From a virus: a stretch of DNA of 29,197 bases. Below the pieces are notes generated by a model, which saw only the letters and a program-made list of their open reading frames with translations, did no database searches and had not been told where the DNA came from. The stretch is from positions 1 to 29,197 of the IMG/VR virus record IMGVR_UViG_3300040960_001342; one strand, written 5' to 3'. Both the position numbers and the translations under genes were made by a program. Shown piece after piece: positions 8,294-15,167 of the stretch (within the stretch, counting starts at the first letter, position 1; each line of letters begins with the position of its first letter).

Positions 8294-9669
8294 AATACTA
8301 CTTCATTTTTTGGTTGCCATTTATCAAACACACCATCCATTGAATCAATGAATCGTTGTCCCATATGTCTTGCACTCATTCCACTTTCTACTGAATTCAT
8401 CCACTCAGAACCTTCTAACCCACATTCAGTTCTACGTTCAGATGGAGTATCATACCATTGTCTTAATGCCTTAGCAGCATCTTCATAAGAACATCTATCA
8501 TCAAAAATGTATGGAGTTACAGGTGAACCTTGTAATGAACGATTGGATGGCCAAATTGGGTTTACCCAACTACCCCAACTAAGATTCTCAGGTAGTTTCT
8601 TACGATTGTGAAGTGAACCTAGCTCAACATATTGGTCTGCAGTAATATACTTACCATCGATAGTAAAGTTACATTGGTCTTGCAATCCACCCGTTACGTT
8701 TACTACGATTGGTGTACCTGCTTTTACTGATTCACAAGTTGCTAATCCAAACCCTTCGTTTGATGCCATATTGATTGTAACATCTGCAAGGTTGTATAGA
8801 ACATTTAAATCTTCAGTTGAGAACTGAGAGTTTGTGAATTGTACATCATAATCAGGACAAACGTTCTTAACCACTTCTGGCAAATCAGTACCATTCGGGT
8901 CTACTTGCTGAGTATGGAATAGAAGAACTACATCTTTTGACTGTTCTTTGGTAAGTGTATCACAAAACTCTTTATATGCTAATACAACATCACCTGGATT
9001 CTTTCTACGAATGTTTCGGTTGTTATAAAGAACTACAAACTTCTTATCACCAATACCCAATTTGGATTTCATATCAATTACCTTCTGATACTCATTTGAA
9101 TCAGATGGAATTGGTTTAAACTTTTCAGATACACCATGTGGTACATATTGAATCTGCCAATCTTCCATTGGCATTCCAAATTTATCCATCACTCTCGTAT
9201 TGATACCATAGGTTTGTTTAGAAATACCCATTAATAAATCACAACTTCCATAGAATGGTGCGTTCCATTGTGGGTCTGGTAAATCATCCCAAATGTTATA
9301 ATAGAAGATAGGAATGTGTCTACGGATTTCATCTTCCATAGCATATAACCAATCCCAAAAACGAGGGTCGGTGAAGTGTAGAATTGCATCTGGGTTCTCA
9401 GTAGTTATTAATTGTCTAATTAAGTCCTGATTACCATACCCACTCATTGGAATGATACGAACATTTGCGTTATCAATACCCGCCTCTTCATTTACTGAAT
9501 CTGATACATCGAAGAATTTACCCTCATCTGGATGTTTAACTGCTGCACCTACCTGAATCCAATCGTATTTATGTGAGGTATGTAGTACAATCTCCTTTGA
9601 CATGGTTGCAATACCACTATGCAACCTTAAATCATCGGATAATAATAGAATCTTTTTCTTTTTACTCAT
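8281..9669 (-). CDS. Family 4-type (GT-B) glycosyltransferase, first gene of sugar operon
   Basis: A 462-residue GT-B glycosyltransferase. The N-terminus (ILLLSDDLRLHSGIATMSKE) has the glycine-containing acceptor loop. A central segment VLYNNRNIRRKNPGDVVLAY marks the start of the donor domain. NMASNEGFGLATCESVKAGTPIVV is the E-x7-E donor motif. It is distantly similar to the next gene, suggesting an old duplication. The ATG follows a 50-base AT-rich leader after the promoter at 9721-9751, with AAGG about 10 bases upstream. As first gene after a promoter it probably heads the whole sugar operon down to capF. A DNA-modifying role is possible for phage GT4 enzymes, but the context favours glycan assembly. 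Confidence 0.85.
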   Translation of the reverse strand: MSKKKKILLLSDDLRLHSGIATMSKEIVLHTSHKYDWIQVGAAVKHPDEGKFFDVSDSVNEEAGIDNANVRIIPMSGYGNQDLIRQLITTENPDAILHFTDPRFWDWLYAMEDEIRRHIPIFYYNIWDDLPDPQWNAPFYGSCDLLMGISKQTYGINTRVMDKFGMPMEDWQIQYVPHGVSEKFKPIPSDSNEYQKVIDMKSKLGIGDKKFVVLYNNRNIRRKNPGDVVLAYKEFCDTLTKEQSKDVVLLFHTQQVDPNGTDLPEVVKNVCPDYDVQFTNSQFSTEDLNVLYNLADVTINMASNEGFGLATCESVKAGTPIVVNVTGGLQDQCNFTIDGKYITADQYVELGSLHNRKKLPENLSWGSWVNPIWPSNRSLQGSPVTPYIFDDRCSYEDAAKALRQWYDTPSERRTECGLEGSEWMNSVESGMSARHMGQRFIDSMDGVFDKWQPKNEVVLWKI

Positions 9670-9714
9670 TTCGTAACCTTAATTATTTTAATATAAATAT
9701 TGAAGTATATTTAA

Positions 9715-10197
9715 TCAACTCAAATATACAACTTTTTTTCCAAATCTCAAAAGTAATTTTTCAAAATATTTTTGTTCTGATGGTTTAATTCCACCAAAGT
9801 AGATAATCTTATCGGAATGCTTTACAATGCAATCATACTGGTGTAACCTTTGTGTTGGGTGAAATGGTTTATCATAATACTCATCACTCATTCCACTATA
9901 TAAATTTCTACCAGTATGTGCTGGATTGTACTCCGTATATCTAAAACCAAACTCTAAAGCATATTTTCTAACCCACTTCTCACATCCATCTTTGTTACCT
10001 CTCGTTATGATATTAACATCAGTACCTAACTTTTGTTTGATGTTGAATAGAAAATCCCTAATAGTTCTAACACTATCATATTTAGGTGAACCTATAATTG
10101 CTATGTTCATATCATCATCATTTCCATTTGATATTCTTTTATATGATACGCGAGTTTTATTTGAACTACTTTTGAAATTTCTCACGTAATTTTTCAT
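9715..10197 (-). CDS. SLOG-fold (YspA/DprA-like) protein
   Basis: A 160-residue protein with a 29-residue charged N-terminal extension followed by a Rossmannoid domain: MNIAIIGSPKYDS (30-42), then NIITRGNKDGCEKWVRKYALEFGF and a final SDKIIYFGG. Strand-G-S-R-x start plus a GxxxGxE/D-like loop fit the SLOG superfamily, which includes the single-domain YspA-like proteins common in phages and thought to bind nucleotides or nucleotide-sugar ligands. No enzymatic residues can be named. The start at 10197 overlaps the glucosaminidase end by 32 bases; the ATG at 10110, at the beginning of the conserved domain, is a serious alternative and would leave a 55-base gap. The 3' end contains the promoter for the next operon. 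Confidence 0.65.
   Translation of the reverse strand: MKNYVRNFKSSSNKTRVSYKRISNGNDDDMNIAIIGSPKYDSVRTIRDFLFNIKQKLGTDVNIITRGNKDGCEKWVRKYALEFGFRYTEYNPAHTGRNLYSGMSDEYYDKPFHPTQRLHQYDCIVKHSDKIIYFGGIKPSEQKYFEKLLLRFGKKVVYLS
9721..9751 (-). promoter_or_regulatory. Bacteroidota-type promoter for the sugar operon
   Basis: On the minus strand TTTG (9751-9748) is followed by 19 bases and TATATTTG (9728-9721), matching the -33 TTTG / -7 TAnnTTTG consensus of Bacteroidota. It lies over the last codons and stop of the SLOG gene and drives the GT4 gene starting at 9669 with a leader of about 45-50 bases. Confidence 0.7.
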
Positions 10198-10741
10198 TCG
10201 CTATAACCCTTTTTAATGATTGTATATAATTTGGTGCTTCTGCATAACTTCTGGATAGATACTGAAAATATTCTTCTTCAGTTTTAAGGCCACCCAAATA
10301 CCTACATTGGTAAAATGCATAATCATACACCGATTCTCTCCAATTCTCATAGTATGCGTGGTTATGTTGAGTTCCTTTTGCGGTATGAACTCTTACATAC
10401 GCCTCTTTCATTCCAAATAGATTGTGGTTCTCTATAAAGATTCTACTAGTCCAATGACCCGTTTCTACAATTGATTGTGCTAACACAATATGTGGAAACT
10501 TAACATTTAGTTCTTTTAACATACCAATTAAAGTATCCTCACTAAATGCTCGTTCATTTTGATTTATAACAATCAATCGTTCTTCTGGTGTAATGGTTTC
10601 TAAAACCACCCGCCTATCTGAATTATGTGTTAGTAGGAAAGTACCTAAAACTAAAAAGGTTGTATATCCCAACACCCCAATAATGAACTTTCGGTTGATG
10701 TTTTTAAACTCCAACCCCTTTTTACAATAAAAGTACAACAT
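10166..10741 (-). CDS. Membrane-anchored glucosaminidase (GH73-like), candidate endolysin
   Basis: I start this gene at the ATG at 10741, 10 bases after the nuclease stop. The reading frame stays open upstream, but only by overlapping the nuclease over 150 bases. The 191-residue product has a hydrophobic segment at about 19-37 (FIIGVLGYTTFLVLGTFLL) behind basic residues, a signal anchor. The rest is a FlgJ/Bax-type N-acetylglucosaminidase domain: AQSIVETGHW with probable catalytic E93, then NHNLFGMK, and a C-terminal YAEAPNYIQSLKRVI. The family cleaves the glycan strand of peptidoglycan between GlcNAc and MurNAc. An anchored endolysin exported by the host secretion machinery would act in the periplasm at lysis. 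It could instead be a host-wall-remodelling enzyme. Confidence 0.75.
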   Translation of the reverse strand: MLYFYCKKGLEFKNINRKFIIGVLGYTTFLVLGTFLLTHNSDRRVVLETITPEERLIVINQNERAFSEDTLIGMLKELNVKFPHIVLAQSIVETGHWTSRIFIENHNLFGMKEAYVRVHTAKGTQHNHAYYENWRESVYDYAFYQCRYLGGLKTEEEYFQYLSRSYAEAPNYIQSLKRVIANEKLREKFQK

Positions 10742-10751
10742 ATATCTAAAT

Positions 10752-11699
10752 TTAAACTTTGTGTCTATTCTCTTTAGGACATTTATCAAAATCATTTTTG
10801 AAAGGACAGTACTTACAATTCTTATTGTTCTTACCCGCCATTGCTGGAAACTCAGATTCGGTTCTGTAACTACCATCTTCATTAAATGCGTTTCTGATAA
10901 AATCCTCAAAACTTTTAGTTATCTTATTTAATGTAGGTTTACCATTTGCAGGTACAAATTCTTGTACTCTCTTCTGAGCAAACATCATACCTTCCATTAA
11001 CTTACGTTTTACAATAAAGTACTTAACATCAATCCTATCTAATGGATATCCGTATTGTTCAGATAAGAACTTTTTGTACAACACCAACTGAGCAGTTTTT
11101 GTTTTATCAGCTTTCTGATATTTGTTCCACCCATTAGTTGATGTTTTGATATCCCAAATAACCAATTTATTTTGGTATGTATCTTCGAATACAATATCTA
11201 AAAACCCCCTCATATACACTTCATGCGTTGGTATTGCTTTTGAGTATATTGGTAATTCAATTGCAACTAAGTTTAGCTGACGGGTATTGAAGTAATCAAT
11301 TCTATTCTTTGTAATATAATTAAGAATTTCAATTCCATCTTCTAAGAACTCTTCCATTTGAGATGGTGAACTGAATTCCACTCCAGTTTGTTCACGCATC
11401 TTCTTATACTCTTCAATCATACTTTCATATAATAACTTACCCAAATCCATCTCAGTTGCTTCTTTAGGTGAATTATTATATAGTACATCTAACCAACTCT
11501 GAAGAGTTTCATGCATTGCAGTTCCGAACACCAAATGAAGTGATGGGTCGAACGAACGATGCCCATCCATATAATTCAATTTCCATTGATGTGGGCAATT
11601 AGCATACATTGTATATTGAGAGTAAGATACCTTAGAATCACCAGGTTGTGGTTCTCTTACACCAAATGTGAATATATTGTTTATCTTACTATCTTTCAT
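10752..11699 (-). CDS. PD-(D/E)XK nuclease with Fe-S cluster, Cas4/RecB-like
   Basis: A 315-residue nuclease of the Cas4/AddB C-terminal type. The order is YSQYTMYANCPHQWKL with C35, FGTAMHETL with H63, MRGFLDIVFED with D168, VIWDIKTS with D183 and K185, and the QLVLYKKF helix (Q204). The C-terminal cysteines are C295, C298 and C307 (NCKYCPF...KCP). C35 plus these three match the 4Fe-4S cluster that pins the fold in Cas4, AddB and DNA2. These enzymes cut single-stranded DNA ends, usually with metal. In a T4-like phage it may process recombination or replication ends; T4 itself uses gp46/47 instead. The promoter at 11704-11735 leaves only 4 bases before the ATG, so the mRNA is probably leaderless. 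Confidence 0.85.
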   Translation of the reverse strand: MKDSKINNIFTFGVREPQPGDSKVSYSQYTMYANCPHQWKLNYMDGHRSFDPSLHLVFGTAMHETLQSWLDVLYNNSPKEATEMDLGKLLYESMIEEYKKMREQTGVEFSSPSQMEEFLEDGIEILNYITKNRIDYFNTRQLNLVAIELPIYSKAIPTHEVYMRGFLDIVFEDTYQNKLVIWDIKTSTNGWNKYQKADKTKTAQLVLYKKFLSEQYGYPLDRIDVKYFIVKRKLMEGMMFAQKRVQEFVPANGKPTLNKITKSFEDFIRNAFNEDGSYRTESEFPAMAGKNNKNCKYCPFKNDFDKCPKENRHKV

Positions 11700-11703
11700 A
11701 TTA

Positions 11704-11735
11704 CAAATATACGAATTTTATTTGGATAATCCAAA
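11704..11735 (-). promoter_or_regulatory. Bacteroidota-type promoter for the Fe-S nuclease
   Basis: Minus-strand TTTG (11735-11732), a 20-base spacer, then TATATTTG (11711-11704). Only TAAT separates the -7 element from the ATG at 11699, so the transcript start should fall at or just before the start codon. Confidence 0.7.
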
Positions 11736-11736
11736 T
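11720..11736. repeat. 17-base perfect inverted repeat over the -33 element
   Basis: ATTTGGATAATCCAAAT is a perfect palindrome with 7-base arms and a TAA/TTA centre. One arm contains the -33 TTTG of the nuclease promoter. It could be an operator for a dimeric regulator. A terminator is less likely because no T run follows it on the minus strand. Palindrome seen directly; function inferred. Confidence 0.5.
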
Positions 11737-11747
11737 TATTTATATTA

Positions 11748-11969
11748 TTATTCATATGATGGGTACATATCTTCCCACCCATCTACGGCATTATTATTAT
11801 AATACCTAGCCTCTTTAGGTTCTACATACTCATCCGGCCAAATAGAATATTGTTCATCTGGAAACATTTCCTCTAAACTACTTAACAACTCATTAGCTTC
11901 CTCTAATGAAAGTTGAGTTGTATGTTCTTCAGGGTAATTTGTTTCGTTCATTACTTTGTATAATTGCAT
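11748..11969 (-). CDS. Small acidic hypothetical protein
   Basis: A 73-residue, strongly acidic protein with no recognisable domain. It contains a Glu/Leu-rich stretch (LSLEEANELLSSLEEMFPDEQ) likely to be helical and a Tyr/Trp-rich C-terminus (YYNNNAVDGWEDMYPSYE). No cysteines, signal or membrane segment. It has its own promoter (11993-12024) and is followed by another, so it is transcribed alone or by read-through into the nuclease. Small acidic early proteins of T4-like phages often bind host enzymes or mimic DNA; that is only a possibility here. Confidence 0.55.
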   Translation of the reverse strand: MQLYKVMNETNYPEEHTTQLSLEEANELLSSLEEMFPDEQYSIWPDEYVEPKEARYYNNNAVDGWEDMYPSYE

Positions 11970-11992
11970 AATTCTCAGTTTTTATTACAAAG

Positions 11993-12024
11993 TAAATATA
12001 CAAAAAAAGCCTGGTATTACCAAG
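11993..12024 (-). promoter_or_regulatory. Bacteroidota-type promoter (variant) overlapping a terminator
   Basis: Minus strand: CTTG (12024-12021), 20 bases, TATATTTA (12000-11993). Both boxes are one base off TTTG/TATATTTG. The spacer is the 3' arm and T run of the terminator hairpin, so the end of one unit is the promoter of the next, driving the 73-residue gene at 11969. Confidence 0.5.
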
Positions 12025-12026
12025 CT
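12002..12026 (-). terminator. Intrinsic terminator after the clamp/clamp-loader operon
   Basis: On the minus strand AGCTTGGTAATACCAGGCT (12026-12008) folds into a stem of about 7 pairs, one of them G-U, with a 5-base loop, and is followed at once by seven T residues (GGCTTTTTTTG). It lies 20 bases beyond the stop of the possible lipoprotein gene and closes the unit that begins with the sliding clamp. Confidence 0.65.
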
Positions 12027-12044
12027 TTTAATGTTAAGAAATCG

Positions 12045-12122
12045 TTAATATTTCAAAGGATGTACTGCACAGCTTGTAGTGATTATCCCCACTACTAAGG
12101 ATAGTAATAAATTTCTAATCAC
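12045..12122 (-). CDS. Possible 25-residue lipoprotein
   Basis: A very short frame starting with GTG at 12122, whose GTG overlaps the TGA of the Nmad1-like gene (GTGA, 4 bases), as seen for many genes here. The product is a basic residue, a hydrophobic core (NLLLSLVVGIITTSC) and a five-to-seven-residue tail after the cysteine. This is the layout of a lipoprotein signal peptide; the lipobox ITTSC is loose but compatible with Bacteroidota. It resembles entericidin-type mini lipoproteins and small phage outer-membrane spanins. It fills the gap between the upstream gene and the terminator. The evidence is only the overlap, the signal-like composition and the position, so it could be chance. Confidence 0.35.
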   Translation of the reverse strand: MIRNLLLSLVVGIITTSCAVHPLKY

Positions 12123-12526
12123 TTTCCCCACTTTCCGTTTTGAACGATTTGGGCAATGATACCATATACTGAGAGGTCAGCGTAAGTATCTTGTATTGAT
12201 TCACCAACTTCATCTGGCTGCCCTAATACTACCAATTGCTTCAATCGTTGAATTTTATCATTCATTCTGAACCAAAGACCTGTAAGTGAAATCTTAATAT
12301 CATCTTTAGTTTTTAAATCAGTACCAACTGAGATATTATCTGGTCCATAGTTTCGTTGTTTCTTACAAAAGGTTTCATATTGTTCCCACATAATCCTTTT
12401 GTACTCTTCCATCATTTCAGGATAATTTTGTTCACAAAAATCAACTGCGGATTGTTCTTTGTTAGTACTCATTGTACGTTCACCTCTATGAACTACTTTT
12501 GTTTTAGTTTCTCTTATATTATCCAT
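12119..12526 (-). CDS. Nmad1/DUF1599-like (MazG-related) protein
   Basis: A 135-residue helical protein. The region KKQRNYGPDNISVG...GLWFRMNDKIQRLKQLV...ESIQDTYADLSVYGIIAQIV resembles the DUF1599 / nucleotide-modification-associated domain 1 family. In that family a YGPS-like start is followed by a helix with K-x2-R and a helix with an acidic E-S-x2-D-x3-D-x3-Y pattern. The acidic pattern recalls the metal-binding helices of all-alpha NTP pyrophosphohydrolases. Proposed family roles are hydrolysis or sensing of modified nucleotides in phages. The first 18 residues may be dispensable: an internal ATG at 12472 would give 117 residues. It overlaps the preceding gene by 8 bases and is the penultimate gene of the clamp operon. 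Family assignment is by eye. Confidence 0.55.
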   Translation of the reverse strand: MDNIRETKTKVVHRGERTMSTNKEQSAVDFCEQNYPEMMEEYKRIMWEQYETFCKKQRNYGPDNISVGTDLKTKDDIKISLTGLWFRMNDKIQRLKQLVVLGQPDEVGESIQDTYADLSVYGIIAQIVQNGKWGK

Positions 12527-12791
12527 TTAATTGTTGTTTGGTATCTTTTTTAGGTTCGGTTACTTCTGATGGTTGTTGTTGTGGTTGTTGTGTAAAGTAT
12601 CTTTCCAACGTAATCAACCTATCATCCGCATCTACTAACATTCTTAATGCTTCTTCTGCGTTCTCATAAAAATCGCCAGTTGAATGGTCACCAATACCAA
12701 CTGCTTTACCTTCTAATAACTCCAATGTAAGGAGTGCTTTTGCCTTATCAGCGATTGCTGATGTTCTTAGCATATCTAATAATCTACTCAT
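12519..12791 (-). CDS. Small acidic hypothetical protein
   Basis: A 90-residue protein I do not recognise. The first 60 residues look helical (MSRLLDMLRTSAIADKAKAL, then ENAEEALRMLVDADDRLITLERYF), followed by a Gln/Pro-rich, charged, probably disordered tail. The pattern with a regular Leu/Ala spacing could support a helical bundle or a dimer. No metal-binding or membrane motif. It overlaps the gp62-like gene by 4 bases and the Nmad1-like gene by 8, so it is clearly co-translated with replication genes. Confidence 0.6.
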   Translation of the reverse strand: MSRLLDMLRTSAIADKAKALLTLELLEGKAVGIGDHSTGDFYENAEEALRMLVDADDRLITLERYFTQQPQQQPSEVTEPKKDTKQQLNG

Positions 12792-13240
12792 TTTAATAAC
12801 TTTTTTGCTTCTTTTTCTGTTAAACCATATTTTTTTAAAATATTAATTACCTCATCCTTTGGAAGTAAATCTAAATAATCACCAACTTCTCTCTGAGATA
12901 CACCATACCACTTTGATAAGTACTCTAAGAGTTCTTTGTTATACTTTCCTTCTTTCTTACCTTTAATGTATTTATCAAATGTTTTCTGCTTTGGTAAGAA
13001 ATCTAAATACAACTTATAAACTTCTTTGGGTGATAATAACCCAATGGTATATTTCTGAAGAATATTAACGATTGGTAGTAAATCCAAGTTCATACTCAAC
13101 CACCTATTGATGATAAAAGGAGTAAAGGATTTCTTATCCATCTCAGATAGAGATTCCCAAGACTCCTTCTTCTCCTTTATACCACTCAGATGCTGAAATA
13201 TTGTTTTTGCCTTTACTGTATTTCCAGCTGCTTTTGCCAT
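12788..13240 (-). CDS. 62: Clamp loader small subunit, T4 gp62-like
   Basis: A 150-residue protein whose pattern matches the small clamp-loader subunits of marine T4-like phages: KSFTPFIINRWLSMNLDLLP near residue 40-60, then LYLDFLPKQKTFDKYIKGKK, and a C-terminal LSKWYGVSQREVGDYLDLL plus a closing helix. gp62 is the non-ATPase subunit that holds the gp44 ATPase ring together while it loads the gp45 clamp. It lies in the same unit as gp44 and gp45, with only the small zinc protein between it and gp44. It is shorter than T4 gp62 (187), as in cyanophages. T4 places RegA between gp62 and gp43; no RegA-like gene is seen here. Confidence 0.75.
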   Translation of the reverse strand: MAKAAGNTVKAKTIFQHLSGIKEKKESWESLSEMDKKSFTPFIINRWLSMNLDLLPIVNILQKYTIGLLSPKEVYKLYLDFLPKQKTFDKYIKGKKEGKYNKELLEYLSKWYGVSQREVGDYLDLLPKDEVINILKKYGLTEKEAKKLLK

Positions 13241-13500
13241 TAAGGTAATAATTCTTTAGGTAAAAACTTCTCTGATACATTTCCACATTCAGCACATCTA
13301 ACAACGGGAATCGGTAACATTGATTTCTGTCCGTTTGGTGATTGAACTGCTGGAACTTCTTTAAACATTGTAACCTCTTCGAAGAAGATACCTTCACAAT
13401 TTTCACAACTTACGGTATCCAACTTAGTTGGGTCGATGTTCAATTGTGGTGCCTGTTGTTGTGGATTCATACCAACAACTTTTCCTTTTCCTTTTGCCAT
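13240..13500 (-). CDS. Small zinc-ribbon protein
   Basis: An 86-residue protein with two Cys pairs, CENC near residue 32 and CAEC near 71, separated by about 35 residues rich in strands. This is the layout of a zinc ribbon. The N-terminus is basic and low in complexity (MAKGKGKVVGMNPQQQ). It sits between the two clamp-loader genes, with 3 bases to gp44 upstream and a 1-base overlap with gp62 downstream, and has AAGGAT as a plausible ribosome-binding site 6 bases before its ATG. Position and zinc fold suggest a nucleic-acid or replisome/transcription accessory role, perhaps linking clamp and transcription, but no family was recognised. Confidence 0.65.
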   Translation of the reverse strand: MAKGKGKVVGMNPQQQAPQLNIDPTKLDTVSCENCEGIFFEEVTMFKEVPAVQSPNGQKSMLPIPVVRCAECGNVSEKFLPKELLP

Positions 13501-13503
13501 AAC

Positions 13504-14433
13504 TTATCCTTTTATATCAATTAAAATTTGTAACATCATTGCCATCACATTGATTTCTTTATCAACTACTGATGCGTCTTGGTATTGTGCCTCTGCAATC
13601 TTTAAGATAATATTACCAGCTTTACCACTTGCGTATTCATCAACATTATCATATAGGAATCGATAGAATGGTGTAAAATCCTTCACCTTCGAATCTGCTA
13701 TAATCTGTCTAACATTTCTGAATGTATCTTTAAGGTTATCATTAGATTTCAGTACGGTTAGAACTTCATCCATATAATTTGCCTGAATAGTAGATGCTTT
13801 ATCAATCTCCAAAACACCACCAATAACCTGTCTTTGAGCTGCGTTTAGAACTCTACGAATATCAGGATATCCACTATTAACCAATACTGCCAAATCCGGC
13901 ATTTCATACTGAACACTCTCACCATCTAAGATATCTTTTAATCTCATAGCCACTTCTTTCTTAGATGGTGGTGTAATCCCAAATGTTTGACATCTACTCT
14001 GAATCGGGTCGATGATTTTCTCTACATAGTTACAGGTCAAAATAAACCTTGTAGTTTTAGAGAATGTTTCCATTAGGTTACGGAGTGCTGCTTGTGCGTT
14101 TGGTGTAAGATAATCTGATTCATCTAAGATAATAACCTTCCATTTACGGAAACCCATTGAAGATGCAAACCCTCTAATCTTATCCCTAACAGTATCAACA
14201 TTGTTTTCATCTGATGCGTTTATATACATCACATCACAATCAATCTGATTTGTAATGATTTTAGCCAATGTGGTTTTACCAGTACCAGCTTGTCCATATA
14301 GAAGTAAGTGAGGTACATCCTCATTCTCTATATAGATTCTTACTTTTTGTAAGATATGTTCATTACCAACATACCCTTCCAATGTATCGGGTCTATATTT
14401 CTCAACCCATAAGCTATTTTCGTTATTATTCAT
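13504..14433 (-). CDS. 44: Clamp loader ATPase subunit, T4 gp44-like
   Basis: A 309-residue AAA+ protein, close to T4 gp44 (319). It begins with the RFC-type WVEKYRPDTLEGYVGNE, Walker A is GQAGTGKT (47-54), Walker B is IILDESD (101-107), sensor 1 is ILTCNY (131-136), and the arginine-finger SRC motif is at 146-148. Four copies with gp62 open the gp45 ring and place it on primer-template DNA. The C-terminal domain is the collar. It is translated just before the zinc protein and gp62, and after the two small membrane genes. Confidence 0.95.
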   Translation of the reverse strand: MNNNENSLWVEKYRPDTLEGYVGNEHILQKVRIYIENEDVPHLLLYGQAGTGKTTLAKIITNQIDCDVMYINASDENNVDTVRDKIRGFASSMGFRKWKVIILDESDYLTPNAQAALRNLMETFSKTTRFILTCNYVEKIIDPIQSRCQTFGITPPSKKEVAMRLKDILDGESVQYEMPDLAVLVNSGYPDIRRVLNAAQRQVIGGVLEIDKASTIQANYMDEVLTVLKSNDNLKDTFRNVRQIIADSKVKDFTPFYRFLYDNVDEYASGKAGNIILKIAEAQYQDASVVDKEINVMAMMLQILIDIKG

Positions 14434-14443
14434 TTATTTATTT

Positions 14444-14731
14444 TTATTTTCTTAATAATCTGTTATTTTCTCTCTCAATAAAGTCTAACTTAACTTTTAT
14501 AGCTGCTAATTCGGCTGTAATACTTGTTAATTGAATTTGACAAGATTCTTTATCTCCTTCTAATTTTTCAACTCGAGCACGTAAATCATCACGATACATA
14601 TTCTGTTCAGTCATAGTTTCCTTTTCTTTTTCACGCCTATTACGGATTAAAAACTCATAAAACTTCCAAGCTCCAGCACCACCAGCTACAGTTAAAGTTG
14701 TAATTATTATTGTAGTTAATTGTTCGCTCAT
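14444..14731 (-). CDS. Small membrane protein: N-terminal TM helix plus coiled coil
   Basis: A 95-residue protein. Residues 6-25 form one hydrophobic helix (TTIIITTLTVAGGAGAWKFY), followed by a basic patch (RNRREKEK) and about 55 residues of charged helix with heptad-like Leu/Val/Ile spacing (DLRARVEKLEGD...IKVKLDFIERENNRLL), a likely coiled coil. Short N-terminal anchor plus coiled coil is the layout of an inner-membrane spanin or a holin-associated protein, but also of many unknown phage proteins. It overlaps the upstream membrane gene by 4 bases. Found between sliding clamp and clamp loader, an odd place for a lysis gene. Role unknown. Confidence 0.6.
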   Translation of the reverse strand: MSEQLTTIIITTLTVAGGAGAWKFYEFLIRNRREKEKETMTEQNMYRDDLRARVEKLEGDKESCQIQLTSITAELAAIKVKLDFIERENNRLLRK

Positions 14732-15153
14732 TTTTTTAATGATTTATGTAAAACTTCTCGTTTTAGTTTAAATAAAATCCAAGTCCACATACTTGCATAG
14801 AAGAATGTAATTAATAAATTTTTAAAATCCGTTATCACAAATGGTTCTGTATCTAAAGTTGAAAATATATTTACAACATATCTAATTGTCGAGAATAAAT
14901 ATAAAACTAAATATAATGATACAAACCTAGATAACCATTTAGTATTATTTATTGATATTATCATTGATATACTAGCTATTAAATAGGCAAAGTATAACCA
15001 ATAAGTATATGGTTGACCTAAATTATCCCAATAATCCAGCGTAGTCCATAAAACTTGATTGTTTAAAATATCACTAGTAACCCAAAAGAATAATAAGGGT
15101 TGAAAATCAAAATATAATAAAGTTTCCTTTATCTGTTTAAAGTAACCATTCAT
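14728..15153 (-). CDS. Four-helix integral membrane protein
   Basis: A 141-residue protein with four hydrophobic segments, roughly residues 12-30, 49-68, 73-97 and 112-130, rich in Phe, Tyr and Trp, ending in a basic tail (KREVLHKSLKK). This would put both ends on the cytosolic side. No known motif. Its size and topology fit a holin-like or host-membrane-modifying protein. The composition is more AT-rich and its loops shorter than the neighbouring enzymes. It is coupled by a 4-base overlap to the coiled-coil membrane protein, so the pair probably works together. Confidence 0.6.
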   Translation of the reverse strand: MNGYFKQIKETLLYFDFQPLLFFWVTSDILNNQVLWTTLDYWDNLGQPYTYWLYFAYLIASISMIISINNTKWLSRFVSLYLVLYLFSTIRYVVNIFSTLDTEPFVITDFKNLLITFFYASMWTWILFKLKREVLHKSLKK

Positions 15154-15167
15154 TTTTTATGTTTTAT

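Noticed and set aside
10742-10909. N-terminal extension of the glucosaminidase gene from a TTG
   Set aside because: It overlaps the nuclease gene by over 150 bases and adds residues with no domain; the ATG at 10741 lies 10 bases after the nuclease stop and leads straight into a signal anchor.
13143-13406. Minus-strand open frame across the zinc-ribbon and gp62-like genes
   Set aside because: It overlaps two better supported genes in another frame and has no domain-like composition.
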